Notes under the pieces: model-generated
What the model was told of the DNA's origin: nothing
Seen by the model: the letters and a program-made list of their open reading frames with translations, nothing else
Databases searched by the model: none
Shown: piece by piece, positions 17,930 through 26,103 of the stretch
How positions within the stretch are numbered: the stretch's first letter is position 1
Layout: the number at the start of each line of letters is the position of its first letter
Made by a program: the position numbers and the translations under genes
Origin: Pseudoduganella armeniaca
Lineage (GTDB): Bacteria > Pseudomonadota > Gammaproteobacteria > Burkholderiales > Burkholderiaceae_D
Direction of reading: 5' to 3'
NCBI RefSeq assembly: GCF_003028855.1
Contig: NZ_CP028324.1
Span: 4,588,001-4,652,000 of the forward strand
DNA: 64,000 bases

Positions 17930-18423
17930 CGCGCGCCGGCGTCCGCCAGCGCGTCGGGCGACGGTTCGCGCACGTCGTACACGGCAAACGGCGGCAGCCA
18001 GTCCATGCCGCAGCGCCGTGCGGTGGCCTCCAATGGCCGCAACAGCTGCGCCAGCGTGAAGCCGTTGCGGCCGTCGGCGCGATAGGCGTCTTCCGGCGCG
18101 CCGGCCGTCAGCGCCACCAGCAGCTTGCGTCCTGCCAGTTGGCGCCCTTCCGTGTCCGCATGAACGTAGACCATGCGCGTCAGCACCGCATCGAGCCAGT
18201 CCTTCAGCAGCGCCGGTGGCGCATACCACTGCAGCGGGAACTGCAACACGAGATTGTCGTGCGCCAGGACGCGTGCGGCTTCGCCCGCCGCATCGATGGC
18301 GCCATCGGGATATTCGTGCGCCAGGCGCACGATCGTGGCATGCGGCGCGGCGGCGGCCAGCAAGGCCTCGTTGGCGCGCGATTGCTCAGGGTTCGGGTGG
18401 GCGGACAGGATCAGGGTCTTCAT
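17878..18423 (-). CDS. NAD(P)H:quinone oxidoreductase, flavodoxin-like fold
   Basis: A 181-residue flavoprotein of the MdaB/KefF/YwrO group: KTLILSAHPNPEQSRAN forms the first strand and FMN-phosphate loop, LVLQFPLQWYAPPALLKDWL the conserved middle strand, and LVALTAGAPEDAY a later loop. It carries out two-electron reduction of quinones or related electrophiles. The start ATG follows GGAG. A LysR gene lies 92 bases away in the divergent direction and may regulate it. The 3' end overlaps the MerR gene. Confidence 0.85.
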   Translation of the reverse strand: MKTLILSAHPNPEQSRANEALLAAAAPHATIVRLAHEYPDGAIDAAGEAARVLAHDNLVLQFPLQWYAPPALLKDWLDAVLTRMVYVHADTEGRQLAGRKLLVALTAGAPEDAYRADGRNGFTLAQLLRPLEATARRCGMDWLPPFAVYDVREPSPDALADAGARYAAALAALAEDRALAA

Positions 18424-18502
18424 CGTTGGGCTCCGTTTGGTTGGCGATGAAGTCATTCTGCGATTGGGCGCCTCATCCGTCCAACGGATAATTTGAATAC
18501 CC

Positions 18503-18508
18503 TATAAT
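18503..18508 (+). promoter_or_regulatory. -10 box TATAAT immediately before a LysR start codon
   Basis: A perfect TATAAT ends seven bases before the ATG at 18516. Transcription would begin at or next to the start codon, which would make the message leaderless or nearly so. No good -35 is present. Confidence 0.4.
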
Positions 18509-18515
18509 TCACCGT

Positions 18516-19418
18516 ATGAATTTACGATCGCTCGACCTGAACCTGCTGGTCATCCTGGACGCCCTGCTGGACGAGGCCCACGTCACGCGCGCGGCGCAGC
18601 GGCTGGCGTTGTCGCAGCCCGCCACGTCCAGCGCGCTGGAACGCTGCCGCCATGTGTTCGGCGATGCGCTGCTGGAGCGTGCGCCAGGCGGGCGCATGCG
18701 CTTGACACCAAAGGCGCAGGCCCTGCGCGAACCGCTGCGGCGGGCGCTCGCGGCGGTGACGGAGGTGGTCGGGCGCGAGCCCGACGACGTGCGCCAGTTG
18801 CGCCAGGCCGTACGCATCGTCATGGCCGACCTGCCCGCGACGGCGATCGCCGCGCCGCTGTATGCGCGGCTGCAGGAGAGCGCGCCGGGCATCCGGCCGA
18901 TCCTGCAGCCGTGGCGCAGCGAGAGCGAGGCGATGGCGGCGCTGGACAGCGGCGCGTCCGACATCGCCGTCTGCGTGGCCGGTGCGGCCGGGCCGGACAT
19001 CCGTTCGACGGTACTGCTGCGGGAGAACTACAAGGTGGCGCTGCGTGCGGGCCATCCGGCCGTGGAGGATTTCGACCTGGAGCGGTGGCTGGCTTACCCA
19101 CACGTGCTGGTGTCGAGCCGCGGCCAGCAGGACAGCGCGCTGGACCGCCTGCTGGCCGCGCAGGGCCGCCAGCGCACGGTCGGCATCGTGCTCCCGGCCT
19201 TCTCGATGGTGCCGGCGCTGCTGGCCGCCTCCGACCTGATCGCGCTACTGCCGGGGCGCTGCTTGCGCGATGCGGCGGCGCAGGCCTTGGCGGTGCTGGA
19301 GCCGCCGCTGGCCGTGCCGGGGTTCGAGCTGGCGATGTGCTGGCATGCGCGGCGCGACCGCGATCCGGGGGTGCGGCATGTGATGGGGTTGGTGGAGGAG
19401 CTGGTGCAGGCGCTGTAG
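18516..19418 (+). CDS. LysR family transcriptional regulator (NodD/NahR-like branch)
   Basis: A 300-residue LysR protein with the opening MNLRSLDLNLLVILDALLDE and recognition helix ALSQPATSSALERCRHVFGD, the form seen in the NodD/NahR/LinR subgroup that senses aromatic or quinone-like compounds. It is divergent from the quinone oxidoreductase gene and probably controls it. A TATAAT ends seven bases before the start ATG, suggesting a leaderless message. The next gene downstream is beyond a MITE-like element. Confidence 0.87.
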   Translation: MNLRSLDLNLLVILDALLDEAHVTRAAQRLALSQPATSSALERCRHVFGDALLERAPGGRMRLTPKAQALREPLRRALAAVTEVVGREPDDVRQLRQAVRIVMADLPATAIAAPLYARLQESAPGIRPILQPWRSESEAMAALDSGASDIAVCVAGAAGPDIRSTVLLRENYKVALRAGHPAVEDFDLERWLAYPHVLVSSRGQQDSALDRLLAAQGRQRTVGIVLPAFSMVPALLAASDLIALLPGRCLRDAAAQALAVLEPPLAVPGFELAMCWHARRDRDPGVRHVMGLVEELVQAL

Positions 19419-19469
19419 CGGGCGGCCGGGTTCCTCTGTTGCCGCGAGATGCGGGACAACGCGTCGCTA

Positions 19470-19565
19470 GGGAAGCGCTGATTTATTGCTGGCGGCGCAT
19501 TTGGGCGCCGCAGGGCGCGTTTTCTCAGGGCTAAGATCGCCACCATGAATAAATCAGTGCTTCCC
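19470..19565. mobile_element. MITE-like element with 18-base terminal inverted repeats
   Basis: GGGAAGCGCTGATTTATT at the left end and the inverse of GGGAAGCACTGATTTATT at the right end match with one mismatch, bounding 96 bases that encode nothing. The symmetry extends three bases further out to CTA / TAG, consistent with insertion at a CTAG-type site with TA duplication as in some IS5-family groups. It has no transposase and would be mobilised in trans. The interval 19419-19744 otherwise shows no gene. Confidence 0.72.
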
Positions 19566-19744
19566 TAGCTTGGCGGCAGGATGATACCCTTCCTGAAACT
19601 CACTTCACAGCGCAGAGAACTTGAATATCCCGACGGCCATGCCGAGACCAGCTGTTCTATACTGAGCCATTCCGAAGTGCCGCTTGCAGCCAGGCAGTCG
19701 TCCAGTGGACCTTCTCTCCATCTAACCTAGCGCTGACGAATCCT

Positions 19745-20869
19745 GTGAATACGAGCGGACACCACCTTGCGGTAGGATTGGTCTTTCTGTCGAGCGCGAT
19801 GTATGTGGCTGCTGCACCAGCGCAGGACATTGACACGCTGGCCGACTCTCTTGGTTCTCGCTTTGTTGCCGATCCAGCCCATGTGGGGCTATCGATCGGT
19901 GTCGTTCGTGGCAGGTGGCAAAAGACCTTCAATTACGGCAGGATCGATCGACGTCGTGCCGTGCGGCCGACCCAGACCACAATCTATGAACTGGCTTCCC
20001 TGACAAAAAGCTATACGGGCATGCTGTTGGCCAAAGCCGTCGTCGAAGGCAAGCTTGCGCTCGATGACGACGTGCGTCGTTATCTGCCAGCCAACTGCGC
20101 CAATCTCGCATTCGAGGGCTACCCGATCCGGATCGTCAATCTCGCCAATCATACTTCCGGCTTGGCGAAGAATCTGCCGCCTTTCCCAGCCAGTACCGAC
20201 CCGAAGAGACTGGTCGCACAATATGGAGCGATGTCGCGCGAGCGATTTCTGAAAGCCGTGGCCGAGGTGCGGATAACCGCACGGCCGGGTACCAAATTCG
20301 CCTATTCCAACGCCGGGCCCCAGCTAATTGGCATCGTGCTCGAGCGAGTCTACGGCGTGCCCTATGATGCGCTGGTGGCGCGAATGATTGCGGGTCCCCT
20401 TGGGATGGTGGATACAACGACATTCGTGGCCGAGTCGGATTTGCCCCGCTATGCGGTACGCTACGACGGCAAAGGCAATGCCATGCCCGAGCTGTCGTTC
20501 TGGCGCTATATCCCGGCAGCCGGCTATTTGAAATCCACTATCGCCGATCAATTGCGCTATCTGCAATGGAACCTCGACGAATCGGACGAGGTTGTCGCGC
20601 TGGCGCACCGTATAACGTTCAAAGGCACGGACGAGCGGGGCGACGACATTGGGCTCTACTGGTTCCTCAACCGCAAAAACGGACGGCGCCTCGTTCGCCA
20701 CGCAGGCGGAAGTTTCGGCACCACGAGCTTTGCATTGCTTTTTCCGGAAGCCAAAATCGGGATTGTGTTGCTGGCAAACGATGCTGGCGCATCGACGGAA
20801 ACGACACTGGCGGAGATGGCCGACAAATTGGCACAAGCGCTACTGTGGTCCGACGCCAGAACACAATGA
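19745..20869 (+). CDS. Serine hydrolase, class C beta-lactamase / penicillin-binding fold, secreted
   Basis: A 374-residue protein with signal peptide (about residues 5-27, ending AAAPAQ) and all three active-site motifs: SLTK at 85-88, YSN at 187-189 and HAGG near residue 318 in place of KTG. The HAGG form is common in esterases and D-aminopeptidases of this fold, so antibiotic hydrolysis should not be assumed. The start is GTG; no upstream ATG is in frame, and an internal ATG at 19799 would destroy the signal peptide. Codon use and GC are lower than in neighbours, and a MITE lies upstream, which suggests acquisition. Confidence 0.8.
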   Translation: MNTSGHHLAVGLVFLSSAMYVAAAPAQDIDTLADSLGSRFVADPAHVGLSIGVVRGRWQKTFNYGRIDRRRAVRPTQTTIYELASLTKSYTGMLLAKAVVEGKLALDDDVRRYLPANCANLAFEGYPIRIVNLANHTSGLAKNLPPFPASTDPKRLVAQYGAMSRERFLKAVAEVRITARPGTKFAYSNAGPQLIGIVLERVYGVPYDALVARMIAGPLGMVDTTTFVAESDLPRYAVRYDGKGNAMPELSFWRYIPAAGYLKSTIADQLRYLQWNLDESDEVVALAHRITFKGTDERGDDIGLYWFLNRKNGRRLVRHAGGSFGTTSFALLFPEAKIGIVLLANDAGASTETTLAEMADKLAQALLWSDARTQ

Positions 20870-21149
20870 CGGCACCCGCACTTGTCATCGCCAACAAAAT
20901 GCCGTTCCCGCATTTCGTGCTTTGGATTCGGTTCTTGCAACGGCCAAGCACGATCTGAAAAGTCTGCTTTGGTCGGAACCAGCCGCTGACGCACAGCAAG
21001 CCATCCGCGACCGCCAAGCAATCCAGCGATCGAACAACGGATCACCTGCCCCTCCCACTCGACCATCACTGCGGCAGTCGTCGAAGACAGGCTGCGCAAC
21101 GTGCCCCTGGTTGGGAAACCGAAGCGCAACCTCGCGGCTTCGATTGAGG
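20870..21149. other. 280-base non-coding interval with lower GC
   Basis: Lies between the serine hydrolase and the convergent RelA/SpoT-like gene. Short open frames on the minus strand show no recognisable domain and no convincing start. It may be decayed sequence from the same acquired segment as the hydrolase. Confidence 0.4.
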
Positions 21150-22352
21150 TCAAGCGTTGCTGGACGACGCAGTCACCGACGCCGACTCCACCGCCGGCCC
21201 CGAACGCACCACGATCCAGTCACTCAACTCCCGCCCGAACACCCGCAGCCGTGCCGTCTCGACCTGCCGCCGCTTGTAGGCCTCGTGGCTGGACGGCCCC
21301 GTCATGCTGCGCTCGTGGCTTTCCTTGTCCATCAGCTGCACTTCATAGTCGAAGAAAAAGCCCACGTCATAATCCTGGCCGGCCGTCTCCGGATAGCCTT
21401 GCTCGGCCTGCAGATGGATCATCTTGCGCACCGTGACCTGGATGCTGCTGAAATCATCGCCGCTGTGGGGGTTGTCGGCGCGCGTCTGGCGCTTGGCGAC
21501 AGCCAGGAGCTCCGCGTCCATCTTTTGCAGCAGCTCGGCCGGATACTCGTGGCTGCGCTCCAGCATGAAACGGTATTTCACGAAAATCTCCTTGGCCGCT
21601 TCGAGGTCGAGCAAGGTATTGCGGGTGCGGTTGGGCTCGATGTTGGTGATCGACAGGATGTGCGCGCGCTGCAAGGTCTCCAATGCCAGCAGGCATTCGA
21701 AGCGGGTGCCGAAGACGAGGCGCACGCCCAGGTGGTCGTAGATGTCCTGCGCCAGGTAGGCCGCCTTTTGCAGCAGCTTGAGCAGGATGCTGTTGCGACC
21801 CTTGTTGCGCTTGCGTTCGAGATGGTGCAGCGGCAGGCACAGCTCGCCATCCGACAGGAAGTAATGGCCCTCGTCGTCTTCGTGGATCACCTCGTCCAGC
21901 GTGGCGAACACCTGTTCGCGGATCGTATTGAAGTGGCGCAGCTCGAGGTTGTTGTCGATGTAAAAAATCGCATGCATCACCTTGAGAATCGCGCAGGACC
22001 ACATGCGCAGCTCGCAGTTCTGCTGGGCGTGGTGGGAGGCGTGGACCAGCAGCTGGATCGGGTCGGCAGGCGCATACACCTCGCGCGGAATGAGCGATTC
22101 CTGGCCTGGCTGCAAGAACGTACCGACGATGAAATCGACGGCCTCGCGGTGGCAATTGCGGATGATGTCGCGCGCGGCCGCCTGGTTCAGGTCATAGCCG
22201 TATTCGCGCACGAATTCGCGCGCGTCGTGCAGGTTGCGCAGGGCCAGCGCTCCCAGGTCGATCGCGGAGCGGCCGCTGGCCATCGCCCCCAGATAGCCCC
22301 AATTCAACGAAAACTTGCGTTTGGTCTCGAGCGTGGGCCGAAATTCGCTCAT
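21150..22352 (-). CDS. Divergent RelA/SpoT-like nucleotidyltransferase-fold protein (TIGR04552-like)
   Basis: A 400-residue protein without an annotated role that I recognise. Its middle and C-terminal parts follow the (p)ppGpp-synthetase pattern: a basic RKRNKGRNSILLKLLQK segment (about 180-196), IYDHLGVRLVF (204-214) like the DLxGxRI strand, DDFSSIQVTV (299-308) like the GYRSIHxxV strand, DYEVQLMD (335-342) like ExQIRT, and SHEAYK (355-360) like the EHWAYK helix. The spacing and order fit; several exact catalytic residues differ. The N-terminal 150 residues are helical with paired histidines (VHASHHAQQNCEL). It resembles the uncharacterised TIGR04552 group. Start ATG follows AGGA. The gene is isolated, convergent with the hydrolase. 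Confidence 0.6.
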   Translation of the reverse strand: MSEFRPTLETKRKFSLNWGYLGAMASGRSAIDLGALALRNLHDAREFVREYGYDLNQAAARDIIRNCHREAVDFIVGTFLQPGQESLIPREVYAPADPIQLLVHASHHAQQNCELRMWSCAILKVMHAIFYIDNNLELRHFNTIREQVFATLDEVIHEDDEGHYFLSDGELCLPLHHLERKRNKGRNSILLKLLQKAAYLAQDIYDHLGVRLVFGTRFECLLALETLQRAHILSITNIEPNRTRNTLLDLEAAKEIFVKYRFMLERSHEYPAELLQKMDAELLAVAKRQTRADNPHSGDDFSSIQVTVRKMIHLQAEQGYPETAGQDYDVGFFFDYEVQLMDKESHERSMTGPSSHEAYKRRQVETARLRVFGRELSDWIVVRSGPAVESASVTASSSNA

Positions 22353-22494
22353 GTGTCCTGCCTTGATTCTGCTCTGTTTGGGCAAGTATCTGTCCGTTCG
22401 ATATTGAGGTCAATCAATATTCGATGCGTTTGGATAATACGCAACGATCCCCTCGGGGCGCCCGAGGCAACCGCCCCTGCCCGGAACGCGATTG

Positions 22495-23121
22495 TCAGCG
22501 TGCCCAGATCAGCCGCAAGCCCAGCCCGATGAACACGCAGCCGGCGCCCCGGTCGAGCCAGGGCCCGGCCTTCGGATGGTGCTGCAGCCAGGCGCCAATG
22601 GCGCCGGAGAACCAGCCCAGCAACCCGAACAGCACAGCCGCCTGCAATGTAAAGACAATGCCCAGCTGCGCCAGCTGCAGCGCGGCGCTGCCGTTGGCAG
22701 GCAGCACGAACTGCGGCAGGAACGACAGGAAGAACAGTATCACTTTCGGATTGACGGCATTCGCAAGACACCCCTTCAGGAACAGCCGCGCCAGCGATTC
22801 GTCCGCGTTGCCTGCCGGACCGATACGGGCGGCACCAGAGCTGCGCACCGCATTCCACCCCAGCCAGACCAGGTACAGGCCACCACCCACCTGCAGCACC
22901 GTCAGCGCGACGGGCGACGCGGCCACCAGTGCGCTGACGCCGACAACGGCCAGCAGCGTATGGCTGAGGCACCCGAACGCGCAGCCCAGCCCGAAGGCGA
23001 TGCCATGGCGGCGCCCGCGCGACATGCCCATGCCGAGCACCAGCAGGTTGTCCGGGCCGGGCGAGGCGGTGATCAGGGTGGCGGCCAGCAGGAAGGCGAC
23101 GAGTTGGGCAAAGGTCAGCAT
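22495..23121 (-). CDS. LysE/RhtB family amino-acid exporter
   Basis: A 208-residue inner-membrane protein with six hydrophobic segments. The family signature is clear: LAATLITASPGPDNLLVLGM at the N-terminus, GRRHGIAFGLGCAFGC, and the cytoplasmic loop FLKGCLANAVNPKVILFFLSFLPQF in two parts (NPKVILFF is the hallmark). Such proteins export amino acids such as homoserine, threonine or lysine. It is divergent from the Mut7-C gene with 68 bases between starts. A LysR partner gene, often found beside lysE, is not present here. Confidence 0.9.
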   Translation of the reverse strand: MLTFAQLVAFLLAATLITASPGPDNLLVLGMGMSRGRRHGIAFGLGCAFGCLSHTLLAVVGVSALVAASPVALTVLQVGGGLYLVWLGWNAVRSSGAARIGPAGNADESLARLFLKGCLANAVNPKVILFFLSFLPQFVLPANGSAALQLAQLGIVFTLQAAVLFGLLGWFSGAIGAWLQHHPKAGPWLDRGAGCVFIGLGLRLIWAR

Positions 23122-23189
23122 GGGCAGGGGCAGGCGGGGCGAAAAGTGCGCAAGTATATAGGGAGCGCCGCCTGCGCTACACTGCCGCC

Positions 23190-23924
23190 ATGGTCACCGC
23201 CACCTTCCGCTTCGACAGCGCCCTCGATCCCTTCCTGCCGCGCGAACGGCGCGGCCTACCGTTCACCGTGCCGTGCGCCCGCGCCGCCACCGTCAAGCAC
23301 ATGGTGGAGGCGCTCGGCGTGCCGCACACGGAAGCCGGCCCCGTCACGATCGATGGCCGCCCCGCCCTGCTGGACGAGCTGCTGGCCGATGGCGCCAGCG
23401 TGCACGTGGCAGCGGTCGCTCCAGTTGTGCTGGCCAGCCTGGAGGCCCGCTTCGTCGCCGACGCCCACCTGGGCGGCCTGGCGCGCTTCCTGCGCATGGC
23501 CGGCTTCGACACGCTGTACGACAACGCCATCGACGACCCGGCCGTCGAGGCCAGCGCGCAGGACGACGGCCGCATCGCCTTGACGCGCGACCGCGAGCTG
23601 CTCAAGCGCCGCGGCGTGCTGCGCGGTGCCTACGTGCGTGCGCTCAAGCCCGAGCAGCAACTGCAGGAAGTCTTCGCGCGCTTCGGCCTCGCCGCCAGCG
23701 CCCGGCCGTTCACGCTGTGCCTGGCCTGCAACGCGCCGCTGCGCCCGGTGCCGAAGGCCGACGTCGAGGCGCAGCTGCCGCCTTCGGTGCGCGCCACCCA
23801 CGAGCATTTCCTGACCTGCGACGTATGCCAGGGCGTATTCTGGCAAGGCTCGCACTGGCGCCGCATGCGCGCGCTGCTGGACGGCGTGGCGGCCCCGGAC
23901 GCCCCCGGCGGGATGACGCTATAA
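23190..23924 (+). CDS. Mut7-C RNase domain protein with N-terminal ubiquitin-like domain
   Basis: A 244-residue protein. Residues 1-80 have the beta-grasp pattern of the Mut7-C ubiquitin-like domain (ATVKHMVEALGVPHTEAG, DGASVHVAAVAP). Residues 85-230 form the PIN-like Mut7-C nuclease domain: RFVADAHLGGLARFLRMAGF with the acidic Asp, DGRIALTRDRELLKRRG with paired acids, and a treble-clef pair CLACN ... CDVCQG near 180-218. This domain is predicted to cleave RNA. It probably shares a transcription direction with dapC, but a TATAAT overlaps its stop codon, so dapC has its own promoter. Confidence 0.83.
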   Translation: MVTATFRFDSALDPFLPRERRGLPFTVPCARAATVKHMVEALGVPHTEAGPVTIDGRPALLDELLADGASVHVAAVAPVVLASLEARFVADAHLGGLARFLRMAGFDTLYDNAIDDPAVEASAQDDGRIALTRDRELLKRRGVLRGAYVRALKPEQQLQEVFARFGLAASARPFTLCLACNAPLRPVPKADVEAQLPPSVRATHEHFLTCDVCQGVFWQGSHWRRMRALLDGVAAPDAPGGMTL

Positions 23925-23925
23925 T
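23920..23925 (+). promoter_or_regulatory. -10 box TATAAT for dapC
   Basis: GCTATAAT overlaps the stop codon of the Mut7-C gene and lies 44 bases before the dapC GTG. The same GC-TATAAT form recurs before the arsC-like gene (27282). No clear -35 box. Confidence 0.45.
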
Positions 23926-23969
23926 CTTCGGTTCCGACCCATGCTCACCGAATTGCCGACTGGTCCAAC

Positions 23970-25199
23970 GTGAATCCACTTCTCGACAAGCTGCAACCCT
24001 ACCCGTTCGAAAAACTGCGCCAGTTGTTCGCCGGCGTCACGCCGAATCCTGCCCTGCGCCCCATCAGCCTGGGTATCGGCGAGCCGAAACACCCGACCCC
24101 GCAGTTCATCCGCCAGGCGCTGGCCGACAACCTGTCCGGCCTGGCGAACTATCCGAGCACCGTCGGCTCGGAAGCCCTGCGCGGCACTATCGCCAACTGG
24201 CTGGAACGCCGCTACGGCCTGCCGGCGCTGGACCCGGCCACGCAGGTGCTGCCGGTGAACGGCTCGCGCGAGGCGCTGTTCGCGTTCGCCCAAGCGGTGA
24301 TCGATCCGACCGCGGCACAGACGCCGCTGGTGGTGTGCCCGAACCCGTTCTACCAGATCTACGAAGGCGCGGCCTACCTGGCCGGCGCGGAACCGTACTT
24401 CGTCAATTCCGACCCGGCGCGCAACTTCGCGCCCGACTTCGACACGGTGCCGGACGAGGTCTGGAAACAGGTGCGGCTGCTGTATATCTGTAGCCCCGGC
24501 AACCCGACTGGCGCCGTGCTGACCTTGACGGACTGGGAGCACCTGTTCGCGCTGTCCGAGCGCTACGATTTCGTCATCGCCGCCGACGAGTGCTACTCCG
24601 AGATCTACCATGGCGACGAGCCGCCGCTGGGCGCCCTGCAGGCGGCCCATACGCTGGGACTGTCCAGCGTCGAGCGGCCGTATGCGCGGCTGGTGGTGTT
24701 CTCCAGCCTGTCCAAGCGCTCCAACGTGCCCGGCATGCGCTCCGGCTTCGTCGCCGGCGACGCCGAAGTGCTGAAGAAATTCCTGCTGTACCGCACCTAC
24801 CATGGCGGCGCCATGAGCCCCGCCGTGCAGGCGGCCTCGATCGCCGCCTGGAACGACGAGGCCCACGTGCTGGATAACCGCACGCAGTACCGCGCCAAGT
24901 TCACCGTCGTCACGCCGCTCTTGCAGACGGTGCTGGACGTGGCGCTGCCCGATGCCGGCTTCTACCTGTGGGCCGACGTCAGCCGCACCGGCCTGACGGA
25001 CGAGGAGTTTGCCCGCCGCCTGTACGCCGACTACAATGTCACGGTCCTGCCGGGCAGCTACCTGGCGCGCGACGCCCACGGCAGCAACCCTGGCCGCAAC
25101 CGCATCCGCATGGCGCTGGTGGCCGAGACGGCCGAAGGCCTGGAGGCCGCGCAGCGCATCGTCCAATTCTGCAACACCCTCACCAAAGCTAAATCATGA
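23970..25199 (+). CDS. dapC: N-succinyldiaminopimelate aminotransferase
   Basis: A 409-residue class I/II PLP aminotransferase that transaminates N-succinyl-2-amino-6-ketopimelate with glutamate in lysine and peptidoglycan biosynthesis. The opening LLDKLQPYPFEKLRQLFAGV is characteristic of DapC, with LYICSPGNPTG and the PLP lysine in VVFSSLSKRSNVPGMRSGF. The start is GTG; the family sequence begins here. Its stop overlaps the dapD start in an ATGA, so translation is coupled. The downstream dapD and dapE genes complete the succinylase branch apart from dapF and dapA/B. Confidence 0.95.
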   Translation: MNPLLDKLQPYPFEKLRQLFAGVTPNPALRPISLGIGEPKHPTPQFIRQALADNLSGLANYPSTVGSEALRGTIANWLERRYGLPALDPATQVLPVNGSREALFAFAQAVIDPTAAQTPLVVCPNPFYQIYEGAAYLAGAEPYFVNSDPARNFAPDFDTVPDEVWKQVRLLYICSPGNPTGAVLTLTDWEHLFALSERYDFVIAADECYSEIYHGDEPPLGALQAAHTLGLSSVERPYARLVVFSSLSKRSNVPGMRSGFVAGDAEVLKKFLLYRTYHGGAMSPAVQAASIAAWNDEAHVLDNRTQYRAKFTVVTPLLQTVLDVALPDAGFYLWADVSRTGLTDEEFARRLYADYNVTVLPGSYLARDAHGSNPGRNRIRMALVAETAEGLEAAQRIVQFCNTLTKAKS

Positions 25200-26023
25200 C
25201 TCAACAACTGCAGCAAATCATCGAACAGGCCTGGGACAACCGCGCCGAGATCAATCCGGGCAACGGCAGCGCCGAACTGCGCGACGCCGTATCGCACGTG
25301 CTGGCCGGCCTGGACAACGGCAGCCTGCGCGTGGCCCAGAAGGACACCGGCACCTGGGTTGTCAACCAGTGGATCAAGAAGGCCGTGCTGCTGTCGTTCC
25401 GCCTCGAGAACAACGTCGTGCTGGCCTCAAGCGGCACCATGCAGTTCTACGACAAGGTGCCGACCAAGTTCGCCAACTACAGCGCCGACGACTTCGCCAA
25501 CGGCGGCTTCCGCGTGGTGCCGCCGGCGGTCGCACGCCGTGGTTCCTTCATCGGCAAGAACGTCGTGCTGATGCCGTCCTACGTCAATATCGGCGCCTAC
25601 GTCGACGAAGGCACGATGGTCGACACCTGGGCCACGGTCGGTTCGTGCGCGCAGATCGGCAAGAACGTACACCTGTCCGGCGGCGTGGGCATCGGCGGCG
25701 TGCTGGAGCCGATGCAGGCCAACCCGACCATCATCGAGGACAACTGCTTCATCGGCGCCCGTTCCGAGATCGTCGAAGGCGTCATCGTCGAGGAAAACTC
25801 CGTCATCTCGATGGGCGTCTACATCGGCCAATCGACCAAGATCTACGACCGCAGCACGGGCGAAGTGACGTATGGCCGCGTGCCGGCCGGCTCCGTCGTC
25901 GTCTCGGGCTCGCTGCCGTCGGCCGACGGCAAGTACAGCCTGTACTGCGCCGTGATCGTCAAGCGCGTCGATGCGCAGACGCGCGCCAAGACCGGCGTCA
26001 ACGAGCTGCTGCGCGGCGTTTAA
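25196..26023 (+). CDS. dapD: Tetrahydrodipicolinate N-succinyltransferase
   Basis: A 275-residue left-handed beta-helix enzyme that adds succinyl from succinyl-CoA to tetrahydrodipicolinate. Hexapeptide-repeat turns fill residues 100-220 (GSFIGKNVVLMPSYVNIGAY, GGVGIGGVLEPMQANPTIIE, DNCFIGARSEIVEGVIV in pieces). The N-terminal helical domain and the length match Betaproteobacterial DapD. It overlaps dapC by four bases. A family B palindrome with T-tract follows 23 bases after the stop and may attenuate transcription into pilU. Confidence 0.97.
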   Translation: MTQQLQQIIEQAWDNRAEINPGNGSAELRDAVSHVLAGLDNGSLRVAQKDTGTWVVNQWIKKAVLLSFRLENNVVLASSGTMQFYDKVPTKFANYSADDFANGGFRVVPPAVARRGSFIGKNVVLMPSYVNIGAYVDEGTMVDTWATVGSCAQIGKNVHLSGGVGIGGVLEPMQANPTIIEDNCFIGARSEIVEGVIVEENSVISMGVYIGQSTKIYDRSTGEVTYGRVPAGSVVVSGSLPSADGKYSLYCAVIVKRVDAQTRAKTGVNELLRGV

Positions 26024-26046
26024 GCGCCACAGGCCTCGGATGCATC

Positions 26047-26079
26047 GGGGACTGTCCCTTCGGGACTGTCCCCGGTTTT
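26047..26079 (+). repeat. Family B palindrome B1 with T-tract, between dapD and pilU
   Basis: GGGGACTGTCCC, TTC, GGGACTGTCCCC, then GGTTTT. The two halves can pair with one central T-T mismatch, and the T-tract makes it terminator-like in the plus direction. A 31-base stretch (26049-26079) is identical to 35588-35618. Confidence 0.8.
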
Positions 26080-26103
26080 CACCACGGACGGAAAACAACA
26101 CCA

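Noticed and set aside
19745..20869. Antibiotic-resistance beta-lactamase
   Set aside because: The third motif is HAGG rather than KTG; esterases and peptidases of this fold share it, so resistance is not supported.
20656..21153. Minus-strand open frame over the end of the serine hydrolase and the following gap
   Set aside because: No recognisable domain, and it overlaps the HAGG motif region of the hydrolase on the other strand. It may be noise or a decayed gene.
26047..26080. A new riboswitch or small RNA between dapD and pilU
   Set aside because: The sequence is a copy of the palindrome at 35588-35618, so it is a dispersed repeat rather than a locus-specific sensor.
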